Shown in pieces: positions 49,754 to 62,003 of a stretch of DNA of 64,000 bases (position 1 is the first letter of the stretch; each line of letters opens with the position of its first letter). Position numbers and translations under genes: made by a program. This DNA comes from Circinella umbellata. Taxonomy: Eukaryota > Mucoromycota > Mucoromycetes > Mucorales > Lichtheimiaceae. The notes beneath the pieces were generated by a model that saw only the letters and a program-made list of their open reading frames with translations, made no database searches and was not told the DNA's origin. Location: NCBI GenBank assembly GCA_025093555.1, contig JAIWNF010000023.1, forward strand, positions 372,001-436,000, read 5' to 3'.

Positions 49754-51118
49754 ATGTCAGCGACATTATTCTCTTGGGAGTCAGTTAAAAATGACTTTTT
49801 ATTCAACATTAATCACTTATTCAAACATCTCGAAAACTATTCTTTGGAACAACTTAAAGTGGACTTGCAAAACCCGGGAGTATTATTAGAATATTATAAA
49901 AATACAGATGCCCTTGTTATAGCGACGGTGGTGATGGTCACTTTGGTAGTGATTCACTGTGTCATGGGTGAACTTACGAGAAACTATAGTCAAGTTGGTA
50001 AATAACAAAAAAAAATGTTGATATATATTTCTTGTTAGATATTACTTCTAATTCACTTTTTTTTTTCATATACCAAAAAAAAATTATATAGACCGTGCTT
50101 GGTCACTTCTTCCACCTACTTATGCATGGCATTTTGCTATCCATGATTATTTGAATCGATCCACTTTTCATCCACGTCTATTACTAACTGCTGTTATAAT
50201 ATCCATTTGGGGTATTCGATTAACCTATAACTTTGCCAGGTACCTAATTTTGGACGGTTAGAAATGTGGATGGAGGATGAAGAGTTTTGGTTGCGTTCCT
50301 TAATGTGTAACAATGAATATAATATTGTAATTATATAATAGAAAAGGTGGTTATGAATGGCAAGGACGTGATTATCGCTTTGTTTATATTCAAGAAAAGA
50401 TTGGTAATCTAGGAATGGCATTATTAAATTTTGTATTCATTGGACCTATGCAGGATACATTATTACTTCTTATATGTCTCCCACTTTACCTCACCACTCT
50501 ATCATCATCACTCTTATCACAAGATCAACATGTTCTTGGGTTGAATCGAATGGATATCTTGGCATCTGGTCTTTTTCTCACCCTTTTACTTTTTGAGGTC
50601 ATTGCAGACGATCAGCAGTTCATGTTCCAAACGCGTAAATATGCATTGTTAGAATTTGTTCGTCATGACAAGCTTCAATTGCCTAAAGAATATCGACGTG
50701 GGTTCCTTTGTAACAGTGGATTGTGGCAATACAGTCGTCATCCAAACTTTTTTGCAGAAATATCAATGTGGTGGTCTATTTATTTGTTTTCAATTGCTGC
50801 TTACGTTCAAGGACAAGAACGCGTGGATTGGATGAATCCTGAACTTTATTTGAATTGGACAATGATGGGAGCCGTTTTCTTGACAATGTTGTTTCAGGGC
50901 AGTACTTGGTTAACAGAGGTTAATTTTTTATTGTTATTAAGATATAAAGGGAGAGAAGCAAGGGGGTTGGTATGTTGGTTTTATTCCATATACTAAAAAA
51001 AAGATTTATTTATTAGTATATTTCAACTGAAAAGTATCCAGAATATAAGATTTATCAACAATCCGTGAGTCGTTTTATTCCATGGTTTCCACAAAGAGAA
51101 AAGATGAAAACTGCTTAA
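49754..51118 (+). CDS. DUF1295 family membrane protein (steroid-reductase-like)
   Basis: Four exons (49754-49997, 50092-50239, 50342-50918 and 51017-51118) give 356 aa. Several hydrophobic helices are seen: about 54-70 (VIATVVMVTLVVIHCVM), the segment around LLLTAVIISIWGIRLTYNFA, LLLLICLPLYLTTL, and SGLFLTLLLFEVIADD. The diagnostic motif LWQYSRHPNFFAEISMWW lies near residues 255-272, followed by a closing TEKYPEYKIYQ...SRFIPWFP. This is the DUF1295 pattern, related to the C-terminal catalytic part of steroid 5-alpha reductases and isoprenylcysteine methyltransferases, where the RHPN segment helps bind NADPH. Substrate is unknown; the protein is probably in the ER. Confidence 0.9.
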
Positions 51119-51681
51119 ATATACAGTTGGGGGGGTTGTCGTGGTAACAGCTAATATAAAAAGTGTTTGTTGAGTAACCAAGACGACAATAAGAAACGAA
51201 CAATGATTAATATAGTTAATTTATTTTTATTCGATTCTATGTACTTTTGTACTTTTGTTATTAAGTATGTATTAATATTTGATTTCTTATATTATTAAAA
51301 GCGTAATATGGAGACAATCCATCGTCTGTTAATTTTTTAGTTTTATATTATATATATATATATATATTTTAAGTCAATCGATAAATACAGTAAATAACAA
51401 TTACTCTTTTAAACTTTTCAAAAATAACTATCACCGAAAAGTTAAAATAATAATAATAATCAAAACAAAGCTATTTTTTTATGGTGATACAGAGTCCATG
51501 CCAGAAACCATATTTATATAATTATATTCTGATTACATTTGCTCCGCTTTTTTTTTTTTCTCTTCTTCCCTACCTTTTTTTTTTTATTCAAACTGCCCAA
51601 AACTTATAAATATATCAGCTATTCACGAAATAAAAAACTACGAGAAAGACGACCATTTCCAATTTTTGATTCTATTAGACA
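51119..51681. other. Intergenic region
   Basis: This is the 3' region of the DUF1295 gene and the upstream region of the kinesin. It contains a TA run (51348-51367) and T/CT-rich sequence at 51550-51590. No gene was seen. Confidence 0.6.
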
Positions 51682-54600
51682 ATGACAAATAATAGTACAA
51701 CATATCTAACGCCTCATCGTAATGTACCACCTAATTACAGAAACAGATCGCCTTCTGTATCTTCTATTTCCAGTATCAATAGTACAGGTAGTAATACCAG
51801 TACAAGTAGTTCACAAACAACAGCTACAACCACAAGTAGTCGACTTTATCCACGTCCTACACCGAATATGAGTGCAATGACATCTTCACGATCTACTCGA
51901 ACCATTACAACATTAACTCCTTCGACATCCAGTTATTATCCAAGAAGAAAAAGTAGTACAAGTAGCACAACCAGTGTAAAAAGTGCTATTGTTAACTATA
52001 CTCAACAAAGACCACGCAATGGAGAAAATGTTCAAGTGTGTGTTCGTTGTCGACCTATGAGTCAAAATGAATTTTTAAAAATGCAAGAAGGATGTTGGGA
52101 AGTGGATTCAAATGTTTCAAGGATAAAGTTGTCAGAGGTTGGATTACAAAAACGTCGTGAATCAAGCAAGGGACGACAAATAGAACATTACTATGGTATA
52201 TATATATAGTTCTTACACGTTTTATCGCCTCCTCCCCCCCCGCCACCCTTTAACCCCCGAAAAAAAATGATTATTATTAACTTTTTTAATATAGACCATG
52301 TTTTTAATGGAAGTGATAATACTACTTTATATCAAACAAGTGTTCATAAGTTGGTAGAGTAAGTTATATTCATTATTTATCTATTTCTTGATATTTCATT
52401 ATTTTAAAGTATACTTGTTTTTTTTGTTGTTTGTTAAATAACCTTTATATTTTAGGGAGGCAATGGATGGATATAATGGTTCGTAATAAGAAAGAAGATA
52501 GAAATGGTGATTGTGTAAAGAACAAAGAGAACAAAAAGAAAAGAAAAATTAGCTAACGTGTAAATTGAAATAGCTACCGTATTCGCATATGGTCAAACTG
52601 CTTCTGGAAAAACTTATGTAAGTTTAATAAAATGACTTTCAACATGCATAAAAATAAATTAATTATCAATGCATCTGATTGCTGATCTTTTTTTTCATTT
52701 TTATAATAGACAATGGTAAGATAAAAGGAATTATTCAGAGAAATAGATAGAAAATGTTGATTTTTAATTTTTGATATATTCACGGTGTACATACATTCTT
52801 ACTAAAATTTATTACTACGTCTTATCAATATCAAATATTTAATAATAATAATAATAGATGGGTATGTATAGCGTTTAGGGAGGAAAACATGTAACAAAAA
52901 AAGAAGTCTAATTATGGTTTGTTGTTTATTGTTTTATCTTTAAGGTACCGAATCGGAACCAGGAATTATTCCTCAAGCTGTCGAAAATGTATTCCGGTGT
53001 ATTGAACAGGTAAAAGAGAAAAATTTATTTGGATTTTCCCTCCCCCCCCCTTTTTTTTTTACATGAACCTATTTTTATTGTTAACTTAAAGAGTTCTTTT
53101 GTTTCAATTTGTCCTCTTTATTATTATTATTTTTAGGCATCTAGTAAAGAGTTTGTACTTCGTGTATCATATCTTGAAATATATAATGAAACAATTCGGG
53201 ATTTATTGGCTCCTGGAAATGATAACCTTAAGATCCATGAAAGTAAACCGGTAAAAAAATTTGTATTTTTTTTTTTAAAAAAAAAGCTTGTATTATGTGT
53301 TTTATTTTATTAAACTACAAAATTGGATTTTATTATATTGTTTAGAGAGGTATCTATGTGAGCCCACTTACAGAAGAAGTAGTAACATCACCGTATGATG
53401 TTATGAGTATCATTCAAAAAGGCGAAGGTGTGTATTATTATTATTTTTAATATGTCAACGCATATGAATAATTTCTTTTTCAATCATTAAACTGGACTTA
53501 TTGTCTATTATTAGCCAATCGTCATATAAGCACCACGGATTATAATCTTCACAGTAGTCGAAGTCATACCATATTCCAAATGGTACGTAAAACAAAATAA
53601 TAGTAATTAATTTTCTATAATTTGGAATTATCAACAACTGAAATTTTATATTCTGAATTAGGTTATAGAAAGTCGTGAACGTTCAAGTGCTAGTAGCACT
53701 TTGTTAGCACCATTATCACAACGACGTCATATATCTTCATCTCATAAAGATGCTATGAAAATATCACAATTGGTAATATTATACATTAATCATTTCTTTT
53801 TTATTGTATTGATGAAAAATTTTATAACCTATCTAGAATTTGATCGATTTGGCTGGATCAGAAAAAGCAGCAACCAACCAAGAACGAAGGAAAGAAGGCT
53901 CATATATTAACAAAAGGTTGATTTCTTTTTTTGATTACGTATATTGAAGCAAAGCCAGTGATAGCGAAGACACATTTTTTTTTTAACTTTTTTTTTATTA
54001 TTATTTTAGTTTACTGACGCTTGGAACAGTCATTGCAAAACTTACAGAAACCAGAAAGTAAAAATATATTTCTTTTATACTTCTTCCCCAAAAAGCATAT
54101 GTAACTAATAATATTTTATTTTTTTAGTTTACCTGGTCATGTTCCTTTCCGAGATTCAAAATTGACTAGAATATTACAACCTGCATTATCAGGTCACGCA
54201 AAAGTGATTGTTATTTGTACTATTAGTCCAACAACTGCTTCATTGGAAGAATCTGCCAATACTTTGAAATTTGCATCACGTGTTAAACGAATTGTTGTCA
54301 CTGCAACGAATGATGAGGTATAGAATATATTTTCAATTACAAACAATTTCATTATATTTTTACTAAAAAATGAAACGTGTGTTTCCATCCCCCCCTCCTT
54401 TTTATCTAGGTTCTCAATGATCGAGCATTACTTCAAAGATATCGTGGTGAAATTACTGAGTTAAAGAGTAAATTACAGGCAGCAAGTGATGTGCTTGTGC
54501 AAGAAAAGGAGAATACACAATCTATGTTGACCGCTGAACGACAACAGGTAAATTTGTTTATACTAATATCTTTTGTTTATTTGACGAATAATAATAATAA

Positions 54601-55360
54601 GAGGGGGTGGTAATATTAATACTTGTATATTTGGTTTTCTTCACAGCATGAACAACAATTACGACAAATGAGTCTTGTGAGAACTGCATTAAAAGAAAGG
54701 TAAAATTATATAAAACAACTATGTATCACATGTTTTTAATTCATTTGTTTGTAATACAATTTGTAGGATTGATCACTTGACTCGTCTTATTCTCACCTCT
54801 TCATCTGCCACATCACATCCGTCAGAATCTTCACAAAACGAACATTTTAACCAAGATACCCAACATGAGGTAAAAAAAATGACAATAATAAAGTTTATTG
54901 AGTAATAGTATTAACATTGTGTGTGTGGGGGGGTTAATTGAATTATATATAGATACAACAACAGAATGGTGGTGATCCATGGCAAATTATTAGTAATTTA
55001 CGAAGAGAACTTGCTCAAGTTAAATCAAGTAAAGCAAGTACTGAAAAACGATTAGCAGATAGTCAACAACGAGTACGAGAATTAGAAAAAACAGCAGATG
55101 AAAATAAACATTTGGTAGAACAAGTTGCTCATTTAGAAGCAGAATTAAGTATTACTCGAGCTGAATTACAAGTAACTACTGTACTTGCTCAGGAACATGG
55201 TGTAAATACAACAACAAGTACTACAGCAACTTCAAGTAATACTAATGGTGGGTTACAAACACCTATAGATACACCTACTCATCAATTATTTAAAGACTTC
55301 ACATTTAATATTGACAAAAACAAGGTACAAGAAAAAACAAAAAAAGAATCTATAATATAA
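51682..55360 (+). CDS. Kinesin motor protein, kinesin-7 (CENP-E/Kip2)-like
   Basis: Eighteen exons: 51682-52195, 52295-52358, 52456-52478, 52574-52617, 52710-52715, 52858-52861, 52945-53009, 53137-53250, 53346-53427, 53515-53582, 53662-53772, 53837-53916, 54010-54057, 54128-54317, 54410-54547, 54647-54699, 54767-54869 and 54953-55360. They give 704 aa. A Ser/Thr-rich head (1 to about 112) precedes an N-terminal motor (about 113-470) with VCVRCRP, P-loop GQTASGKT (about 206-213), switch I NLHSSRSH, switch II DLAGSE (about 370-374) and LPGHVPFRDSKLTRIL. A coiled coil follows. The TMMGTE loop is built from a 6-nt and a 4-nt exon. Head and neck placement fits plus-end-directed kinesin-7. The 3' end is uncertain: a GTACAAG donor at 55325 and CATTGTAG just before a TAA at 55451 would give a slightly shorter tail. 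Confidence 0.9.
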
Positions 55361-56062
55361 CGACTCCCCCTTCCCTTCTCTTTTTGAACTTTCATTATCA
55401 TACTGTCTACTATTCATCATTAACCTCTTTCATCTCATGATACATTGTAGTAAGCACCATAGTACTTTATCACCCATTTTTGAAATATATCCTATACATC
55501 TATCCAATTTTTGTTACATAGGTTTTATTAATTTTTGACAACTTTATAATAACCAAATCAATCATTACCACCATCAAATAATTGTACATTTTACTTCTTC
55601 TATACATATATATATATTCAATGTAACAAATAATAAATTTTTATTTTCAAGTTGGATAAATCTAAAATATGATATCATTATATCTTAATTACGTATAAAA
55701 ATATTTAGTACGTAATTAAGAAAACCCCATGACCACATTTTAAAATGAGTATTTCGTCATACATATAATATATTATCTCACTTAGTACTCCTCTCAAGAT
55801 TTAATTCATATTTATTTGATACAAGTAAGTAATATTTGAATATTACCTGTTATAATCAAGTACGTACGTATGAATAAGTAATTTTCTTGTTAATAAAATC
55901 CTTCATTCATTGGAAACTAATATTAATATGCAGATATCTCCTCCGACTTCTCTATCTTATAAATATATATATATATATATATAATCCTACTGCTGCGGTT
56001 ATCCAGGTTGATTTTCTTCCTTTTCTCCCCCACTTTTTTTTTTCTACTTTGAAAAAATAATA
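55361..56062. other. Intergenic region
   Basis: This AT-rich interval holds the kinesin 3' end and the upstream region of SNX41. TACGTACGTA occurs at 55861-55870 and a TA run at 55964-55983. No gene was seen. Confidence 0.6.
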
Positions 56063-58179
56063 ATGTTGACACAAAAACCATGTTCATGTGCTACCAATGT
56101 AGCACTTGAACAACATGGAGCTGAAATTCGTATTATTGACGCTCAAAAACAAATGTCAGATAAATCGAATAATTCTACTTTTATAGTTTATACCATTCTT
56201 TTTCAGGTAATCTATTTTAATCCTCTTTTTTTTCTTGGTTAAAGTATTAACATAATTTTAAATGCATTCAATATTATAATGAACTAATTAGATATTTTAT
56301 TCTTTTTATTTATTTATTTATATATTTTTTAAAAAAAGGATAAAGAGATTAAAAGACGATATAGTGATTTTGACTCCTTTCGAAATGTCTTGGCGAGACT
56401 ATATCCTGACGTATTAGTTCCACCTATTCCTGAAAAACATTCACTGACACATTCGCTGAGTATGGTTTTTGTTTTATTTGCATAATTGGATTATTATTAA
56501 TACAATACTTATTATTACTATTTTTATATATAGCTGATTATGCATATGTACCTACAAATCGAAACAAAGATAATAAATCTATTATTGATAAGCGTAAACG
56601 AATGTTACAACGATTTCTTATACGTTTAGCTTCTCATCCTCGATTATGCCATGATCATGTGTTTCATCAGTTCCTTGATAGCGGAGTACCTTGGGTAAAA
56701 AGAAAAAGAAGAAGAAGAATAATCAAAATTCTGATTTTAATATGCATTTTATTTTTATTTTTTTATATAGAACCAAGTATTAAATTCACCTTCATTATCA
56801 ATATTAGAGAATGAAGAAAATAATCATCATTTTTTACTATTACCTTCATCTACTACAACCCATATTTTAAAAAATCCAGATCCAAAATTTGTAGCATCAG
56901 AAACACTTGCTGAAAAACATGCAGAATTTGCTAATTCTTCTTTAGATCGTTCACACAGACGATTATTAAGACATCTTGGAGGTAATGGGAAATATATATA
57001 TATATATATATATTATAATAGCGTGGGGTGTATTTAATTAAAAAAAGAGGGAACTGTATTCTATAGATTTATCAACAGATTATGCAGAACTCGGTGTTGC
57101 ATATAATATGTTGGGATTAAATGAAAATAAACAAATAGCATCAGGAATAGAAAAATTAGGATTAGCTTCAAGTACAACATCTAGTAAAACTCAACATTTG
57201 GTAAGAAATAGGAATAGAAGTAGTTCTTTAAAGAGAGAGTTAGAAACTTATAGTTATTTTAAAAAGGTACATGAGCTTGAAATCGACTTTTCGGAACATA
57301 TGCAAGAATATGCACAATATACACACATTGCAAAACAAGTATTGAGACAACGTCATTTAAAGCATGCACAATTAGAATTAATTGGCTCAACACTTCAATC
57401 CAAAAAGAGTTTATTACGTAATCTTCTTCAAACAGAGGATAAAGCTTTACAATTAGAAGCTAATATGAATCATTCACCTGATCATTCAACTACACTTGAA
57501 CAAAACCAACAACAACAAGAAGAAAGTGTTGATCAACAAGAAGAAGACATAATAAAAGAGGATGATTTTGATACACGATCAATTGAAGATGGATTTGCAG
57601 CAATTGATGCAACACATATACCCAAAGATGATATGAATAATGAAATATCAGATAAATACCCAACAAATGCAAGTGCATCAGCTATTCGAGCATCTCGTGA
57701 CAGATACAGAAAATGGTCATCACCACGTAAATTGTTAAATGCAATGAGTTATACAATTCAAGGAATGATGGATGTTGATCCAGAAGCTACACGAAGAAAT
57801 CAAATTGAAAAATTAAGAGAGAATGTAACAGAGGTAAAAACTATTGAAGCATATATGAGTAAGAGATGTTACTTGAATTAATAATCATTTTAATAATGAA
57901 AATAGTTGGAAAGTTCACAAGCAAAAATACGACAAGAACTAAAAGAAATGTCAGAAAATATTGAACAAGAACTTGATATGTTTCAAAAGCAACGAACTAA
58001 TGAATTACGAGCCATGATGATTGCTTATGCGAAAATACATATAAAATATTGTGAAGAGGTTAGTTTATTATTAATATAAGAGTCATTTTAAGAAAGAACT
58101 AACTTATATTCGCATTATATAGAATGTTGTATCATGGAAAGATGCTAGAAGACATGTAGATACTATTAAACCACAATGA
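56063..58179 (+). CDS. SNX41: Sorting nexin Snx41/Atg20, PX-BAR protein
   Basis: Seven exons (56063-56206, 56339-56459, 56534-56694, 56771-56981, 57067-57833, 57906-58058 and 58123-58179) give 537 aa. The N-terminus has the family motif [13 protein letters not shown], followed by the PX domain (about 20-150) with [21 protein letters not shown] and the lipid-contacting basic helix [14 protein letters not shown]. The rest forms a BAR-like coiled coil with an acidic Gln-rich insert near residues 355-390. Snx41/Atg20 binds PI3P and, with Snx4/Atg24, retrieves cargo from endosomes and supports selective autophagy. The fungal proteins also carry disordered inserts, as here. The stop lies 136 nt before the ATG of the next gene. 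Confidence 0.93.
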
Positions 58180-58307
58180 AATAATAATAAAATGAATACG
58201 TTTATTTGTTTATTTGTTTATAAATTTATGAATAAAAAAAAAGCAAAAAAAAAAAATACCCGAACCTTTTTTCTTCAACTTCTTTTTTCTCTTTCTTCTT
58301 CCGACTT

Positions 58308-58319
58308 ATGCAACCATGA
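58308..58319 (+). promoter_or_regulatory. Minimal upstream ORF overlapping the start codon
   Basis: ATG CAA CCA TGA begins 8 nt before the main ATG. Its stop TGA (58317-58319) overlaps the start codon (58316-58318) as ATGA, an arrangement that allows termination followed by reinitiation. Confidence 0.5.
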
Positions 58320-59536
58320 TTACTGGAGCTGCAAAAAAACTTCCCTTTCAAGTTTATCAATTTAAACCGCAAAAACTTTCAAAAGTACCGGGTTCTGCCA
58401 TTATAGTAAGTAATTCTCACTAGCATGGGCATCTATTTTTCATTTTTATTTTAGGTATTCAGATGTATGGAAATGAAACAATGATTCATTACAAAATGAC
58501 CAAACGTGTTTTTTTTTATTTAGGTCCTTCAAGAATGGTGGGGTATTGACAATCAAATTAAAAGACACGCGCAACATCTTTCTGACAATACAGGTATGAC
58601 AACATTTGTACCTGATCTATATAAAGGAAAAATTGGTGTTACAGCAGAGGTATATTATAAAAGAGTTTTGTTTTTTTAGAAAAAGAAAAGTTTGGGTGGT
58701 GAATGGTATTATCATAATAATATTATAATTATAATATTAGGAAGCAAATCATCTTATGTCCAACTTGAATTGGAGAAACGCAATAGGTGAATTAAGTGAA
58801 TTGAATGATCAATTATATGAAGCAAGATACAGGTATTTATTACTTGGATGGTTGTCATGCTATTCATGATAGTAAAAGAAGAATGAAAGAATTCATTTAA
58901 TATTATTATTATATAGGGATGTTGGTGCAATTGGTTTTTGTATGGGTGGTGGTCTTTCATTGGCATTAGCCACTACTTTAGTCAAAACTAAAAGACCTTT
59001 AAAAGCTGTGGTGACATGTAAATGTTAAAAAAAAAAAGAAGATTTTAAAAAGTAAACAAATATACTGGGAATAAGAAAAATAATGAGTTATTACTATTAG
59101 GTTATGGAACTCCTCCTGCTGAACTATTTGATGTACGTGATATTACAACGCGTACACCTGTTCAAGGTCATTTTGGTGGTCAAGATAAAATGGTCGGATT
59201 TTCTGATCCAGCTGCAGGTAAAATGAAAATGAATGATAGTTTAATTCTATTATTATACTAATTCTTATATTTTTTTTTCTAATAGCTGATGCATTGGAAT
59301 TCGATCTTAAAACAAATAAAAATGCAGAAGCTAATATTTTCCGTTATCCTAATCAAGGTCATGCTTTTTTGAATGATCTTGATTGGAACGTTGAAAAAAG
59401 AAAGGAATTGGGTTTTGTAGATAAAAAGAGTGATCCAATTAAAGATGAAGAAGGTGTACGTTTTCAAGCATGGGATAGAATTAGTCAATTCTTTACTAAG
59501 AATCTTGGTGGTGAATCTAGAACTGAAGTTGAATAG
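58316..59536 (+). CDS. Dienelactone hydrolase family protein
   Basis: Six exons (58316-58405, 58524-58649, 58741-58832, 58917-59017, 59101-59217 and 59286-59536) give 258 aa of alpha/beta-hydrolase fold. The oxyanion segment LQEWWGIDNQIKRHA (about 31-45) is typical of the family. The nucleophile is the cysteine in GAIGFCMGGGLS (about 106-117), the acid is in HFGGQDKMVG (about 165-174), and the histidine is in PNQGHAFLND (about 205-214), giving the Cys-Asp-His triad of dienelactone hydrolases. Relatives hydrolyse lactones or small carboxyl esters in the cytosol. The true substrate in this fungus is unknown. The upstream intergenic space is only 136 nt and includes a tiny overlapping uORF. Confidence 0.93.
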
Positions 59537-60911
59537 TTTTTATGATAATAAATATTACTATTCGTTTATACATTGAATTTATTAAGATGTGTTTTATTTT
59601 AAGAAAAATGTCGAAATGTGTACACCCAGGTCAGGTTATGATTATAGTTATTTTTTGGCGGAGTCTCAGATCTTTGTCATACATACACTGCATGAATCCA
59701 CTTTTGGCTTATATTGACACAACTTTAAAAAGTTCAACTGGTCATTCTATAAAAGTCCTGGAATACGTAGATTTCTTATTGGAACCAACAAAAAAAACAA
59801 ATAGTACACATAAATAAGTAAAGCTTTATACGTATACATAAAGGATAGAATTACTTTTTTTTTATATATAATAGAAAAACGTGTACGTATCAGACAATAA
59901 GGAACGCACAAAATTTATTATTATATGTAACTCACCAAGATCAGTGTTGACTACTCAATTCTTGTAATATTTTATTTGTCAACTCTTACAATATTTTTTG
60001 AACAATACAGAAGCCACTTTTGGTTTAATGAAGAGAATCTAAGAATTTAAAAATCAATGTACAACAAGTTGACCCAGAGGTGATTGATCAAGGAATTTAG
60101 ATTTAAAAGTTTTTACATATATAAAAAAGAAATAGAACATGTGCTAACAGGATCATTAAATCCTCAAAATATGCATGCATAACTAATAATCGCTTCTGTA
60201 CAGCTTTTTTTTTTTTACAGTTGAGGATGAATTATATATTTTAAAGGCACGTTGTTAAGTAAATGTGTAATCAGTATTATTTTAAAGAGGAGATGTGTGA
60301 AAATCGATGTATATTCCCAAGGGGTGGGGGCAAGAAGTAATAAGGAGAACGATAAGGGTGTATGAAAATAAGTGGGGTAGTACCAGATGTATTTAATAGG
60401 AGCAAATAAAAATTGATGATCATTTTGACAATGTCGTCAATGTTGTGGACTCCTTGATGTTCAAGCTCTTTAGTTCAGGGATCAATGGAATTTCTGTAGT
60501 AATCGAAAGTACCCGCTTCATTTTGACGCATTGCATCTTACGATTATATGATCAAGTTACTTTTTCAAAACACCCTAGAAATAATATTGTAGTAAACTGC
60601 AGCAACAAGCAAAAATAACAGGGATATGAAAGAAACGCCAATATACATAAACTCCAGGAACCAATTTTACAATATAGTACAGGCCCTTTTAAATTTGAAG
60701 AAAAAGAAAAAACAATAGATAAAACGAGCAGACAAGTCTTTCACTACGTATTAGCGATAGTAATACGTACATTAGAAACAGTTTTCCATGAAAACATGTA
60801 ACGAACGAGATCTTCACATGAAATAATAAAATTACCATGTCATACGCATTCACACACATTGAATCAGATTAATATCTTAGATCAGTTACAAATCCATCCT
60901 ATTATAGTATA
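59537..60911. other. Gene-free AT-rich interval
   Basis: No convincing coding sequence. The 91-aa plus frame at 59542-59817 starts directly after the hydrolase stop and lacks recognisable features. The rest is AT-rich with scattered TACGTA-like palindromes. Confidence 0.5.
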
Positions 60912-61045
60912 GGACTAGCGGTCCCTGTCCCGCTTAGATCGACTGAATGAGCCACTTCGCTTCGCTTTGTGTCATTCAACGGGTCCTTGTCGCAAGGGGG
61001 TTTCCGCCCCTTGACCCCATTGTGGGCAAGCCCCCAAACCCCCGT
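60912..61045. repeat. GC-rich hairpin-rich insert
   Basis: A 134-bp block with strikingly higher G+C than its flanks. It opens with GGAC TAGCG GTCC, contains CAAGGGG (60993-60999), a 7-nt loop and CCCCTTG (61007-61013), and then GGGC AA GCCC (61024-61033). The sharp composition change and stacked stem-loops suggest a dispersed repeat. A second copy was not found in this window. Confidence 0.6.
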
Positions 61046-61377
61046 CTAATACAACACATTCGAAGCTGGATTAGAGGGTACGATACCAAAATACCCTTAC
61101 GTATGTAAGATATCAAGGGTGAGATTTACAGGTCAGTGTTGTAATGTTGTAATTTCCTTGTTTACTAGTATAGATGTGCAAGGTTTCTTTGGTTGGCTAG
61201 CTGTAACCTGCAAAATAAAATAATAAAGCAGAATTTACAAAAGAAAAAAGCAAGAGAAATATTATGGTGTTGAAGAAGAGCAAGCGAATATATAAATCTG
61301 TGCGATTTTTTTTCAAAAAGAAAAAAAAAACATAGGGCAATTGAAAGGTGATGAGGGGAAGAAGTAATTCACAACTT

Positions 61378-61398
61378 GCTGCCGCAGCCTTCGGCAGC
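61378..61398. repeat. Isolated GC-rich stem-loop
   Basis: Perfect 7-bp stem GCTGCCG / CGGCAGC with a 7-nt loop, the same geometry as the 60993-61013 hairpin, in an otherwise AT-rich region. Confidence 0.6.
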
Positions 61399-61506
61399 AC
61401 CGAATTTAACAGCGGTAAACTTATTTTATCCGTATTTTATATCATTGTTTCGAGATGAAAACGTAAAAAGCAATATCAACAACCTTATGCTGTATCATAA
61501 GCGCGC

Positions 61507-61860
61507 TTATTTCTTTTTCTTATTTGCACGGTAATAAGTAGCTTGGTCACTCTTCACGAAAGTGTAGTTGCTGAAAAGCCCTGCTTGATAACACATAGCC
61601 GAATTCATCTCGTTGCCACTTTGTTGTCTGTAATTGTCCACAAATTGCTAATCATTTTCGCTTGATGGCGTAAGTGGTTCAGATTGATCTTCAGCTAGGA
61701 ACCTGTGTCCAATTCCATCCTTGAAAAATTAATTCTCAAGGATGAACAAAGGATCATCAAATGTTCAAATATTTTCAAGAGTCAATCCTTGAACTTCATC
61801 CTTTTGATCCTTTAACTGGATCCAGAAAATGTTTTTCCTTATACCTCAAAAATCATACAA
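61507..61860 (-). pseudogene. Decayed reading frame with three in-frame stops
   Basis: One minus-strand frame from about 61830 reads FWIQLKDQKDEVQGLTLENI, then a TGA, FDDPLFILEN, a TAA, FFKDGIGHRFLAEDQSEPL and TPSSEND, a TAG, then QFVDNYRQQSGNEMNSAMC and SNYTFVKSDQATYYRANK, ending at TAA (61509-61507). The residue mix is protein-like and holds one frame over about 330 nt despite the stops, as expected of a recently inactivated gene. The family is not recognised. It may be the 3' part of the broken gene at 62850-63790, with the MITE between them. Confidence 0.55.
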
Positions 61861-62003
61861 CAATGCCATGAAATAGCAAAAAAAAAAAAAAAACATCTAA
61901 TAAAGTATGTTAAACTATAACAGCCATAAATAGATAAATGAAGATAGAAGTATTTGTTTTTTATATTTTCTATTGCTTTTCAAAAGATCCATCCTTGATC
62001 CTA

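Noticed and set aside
59542..59817. 91-aa plus-strand frame after the hydrolase
   Set aside because: It has no homology signal, starts in the 3' UTR of the preceding gene, and has irregular composition.
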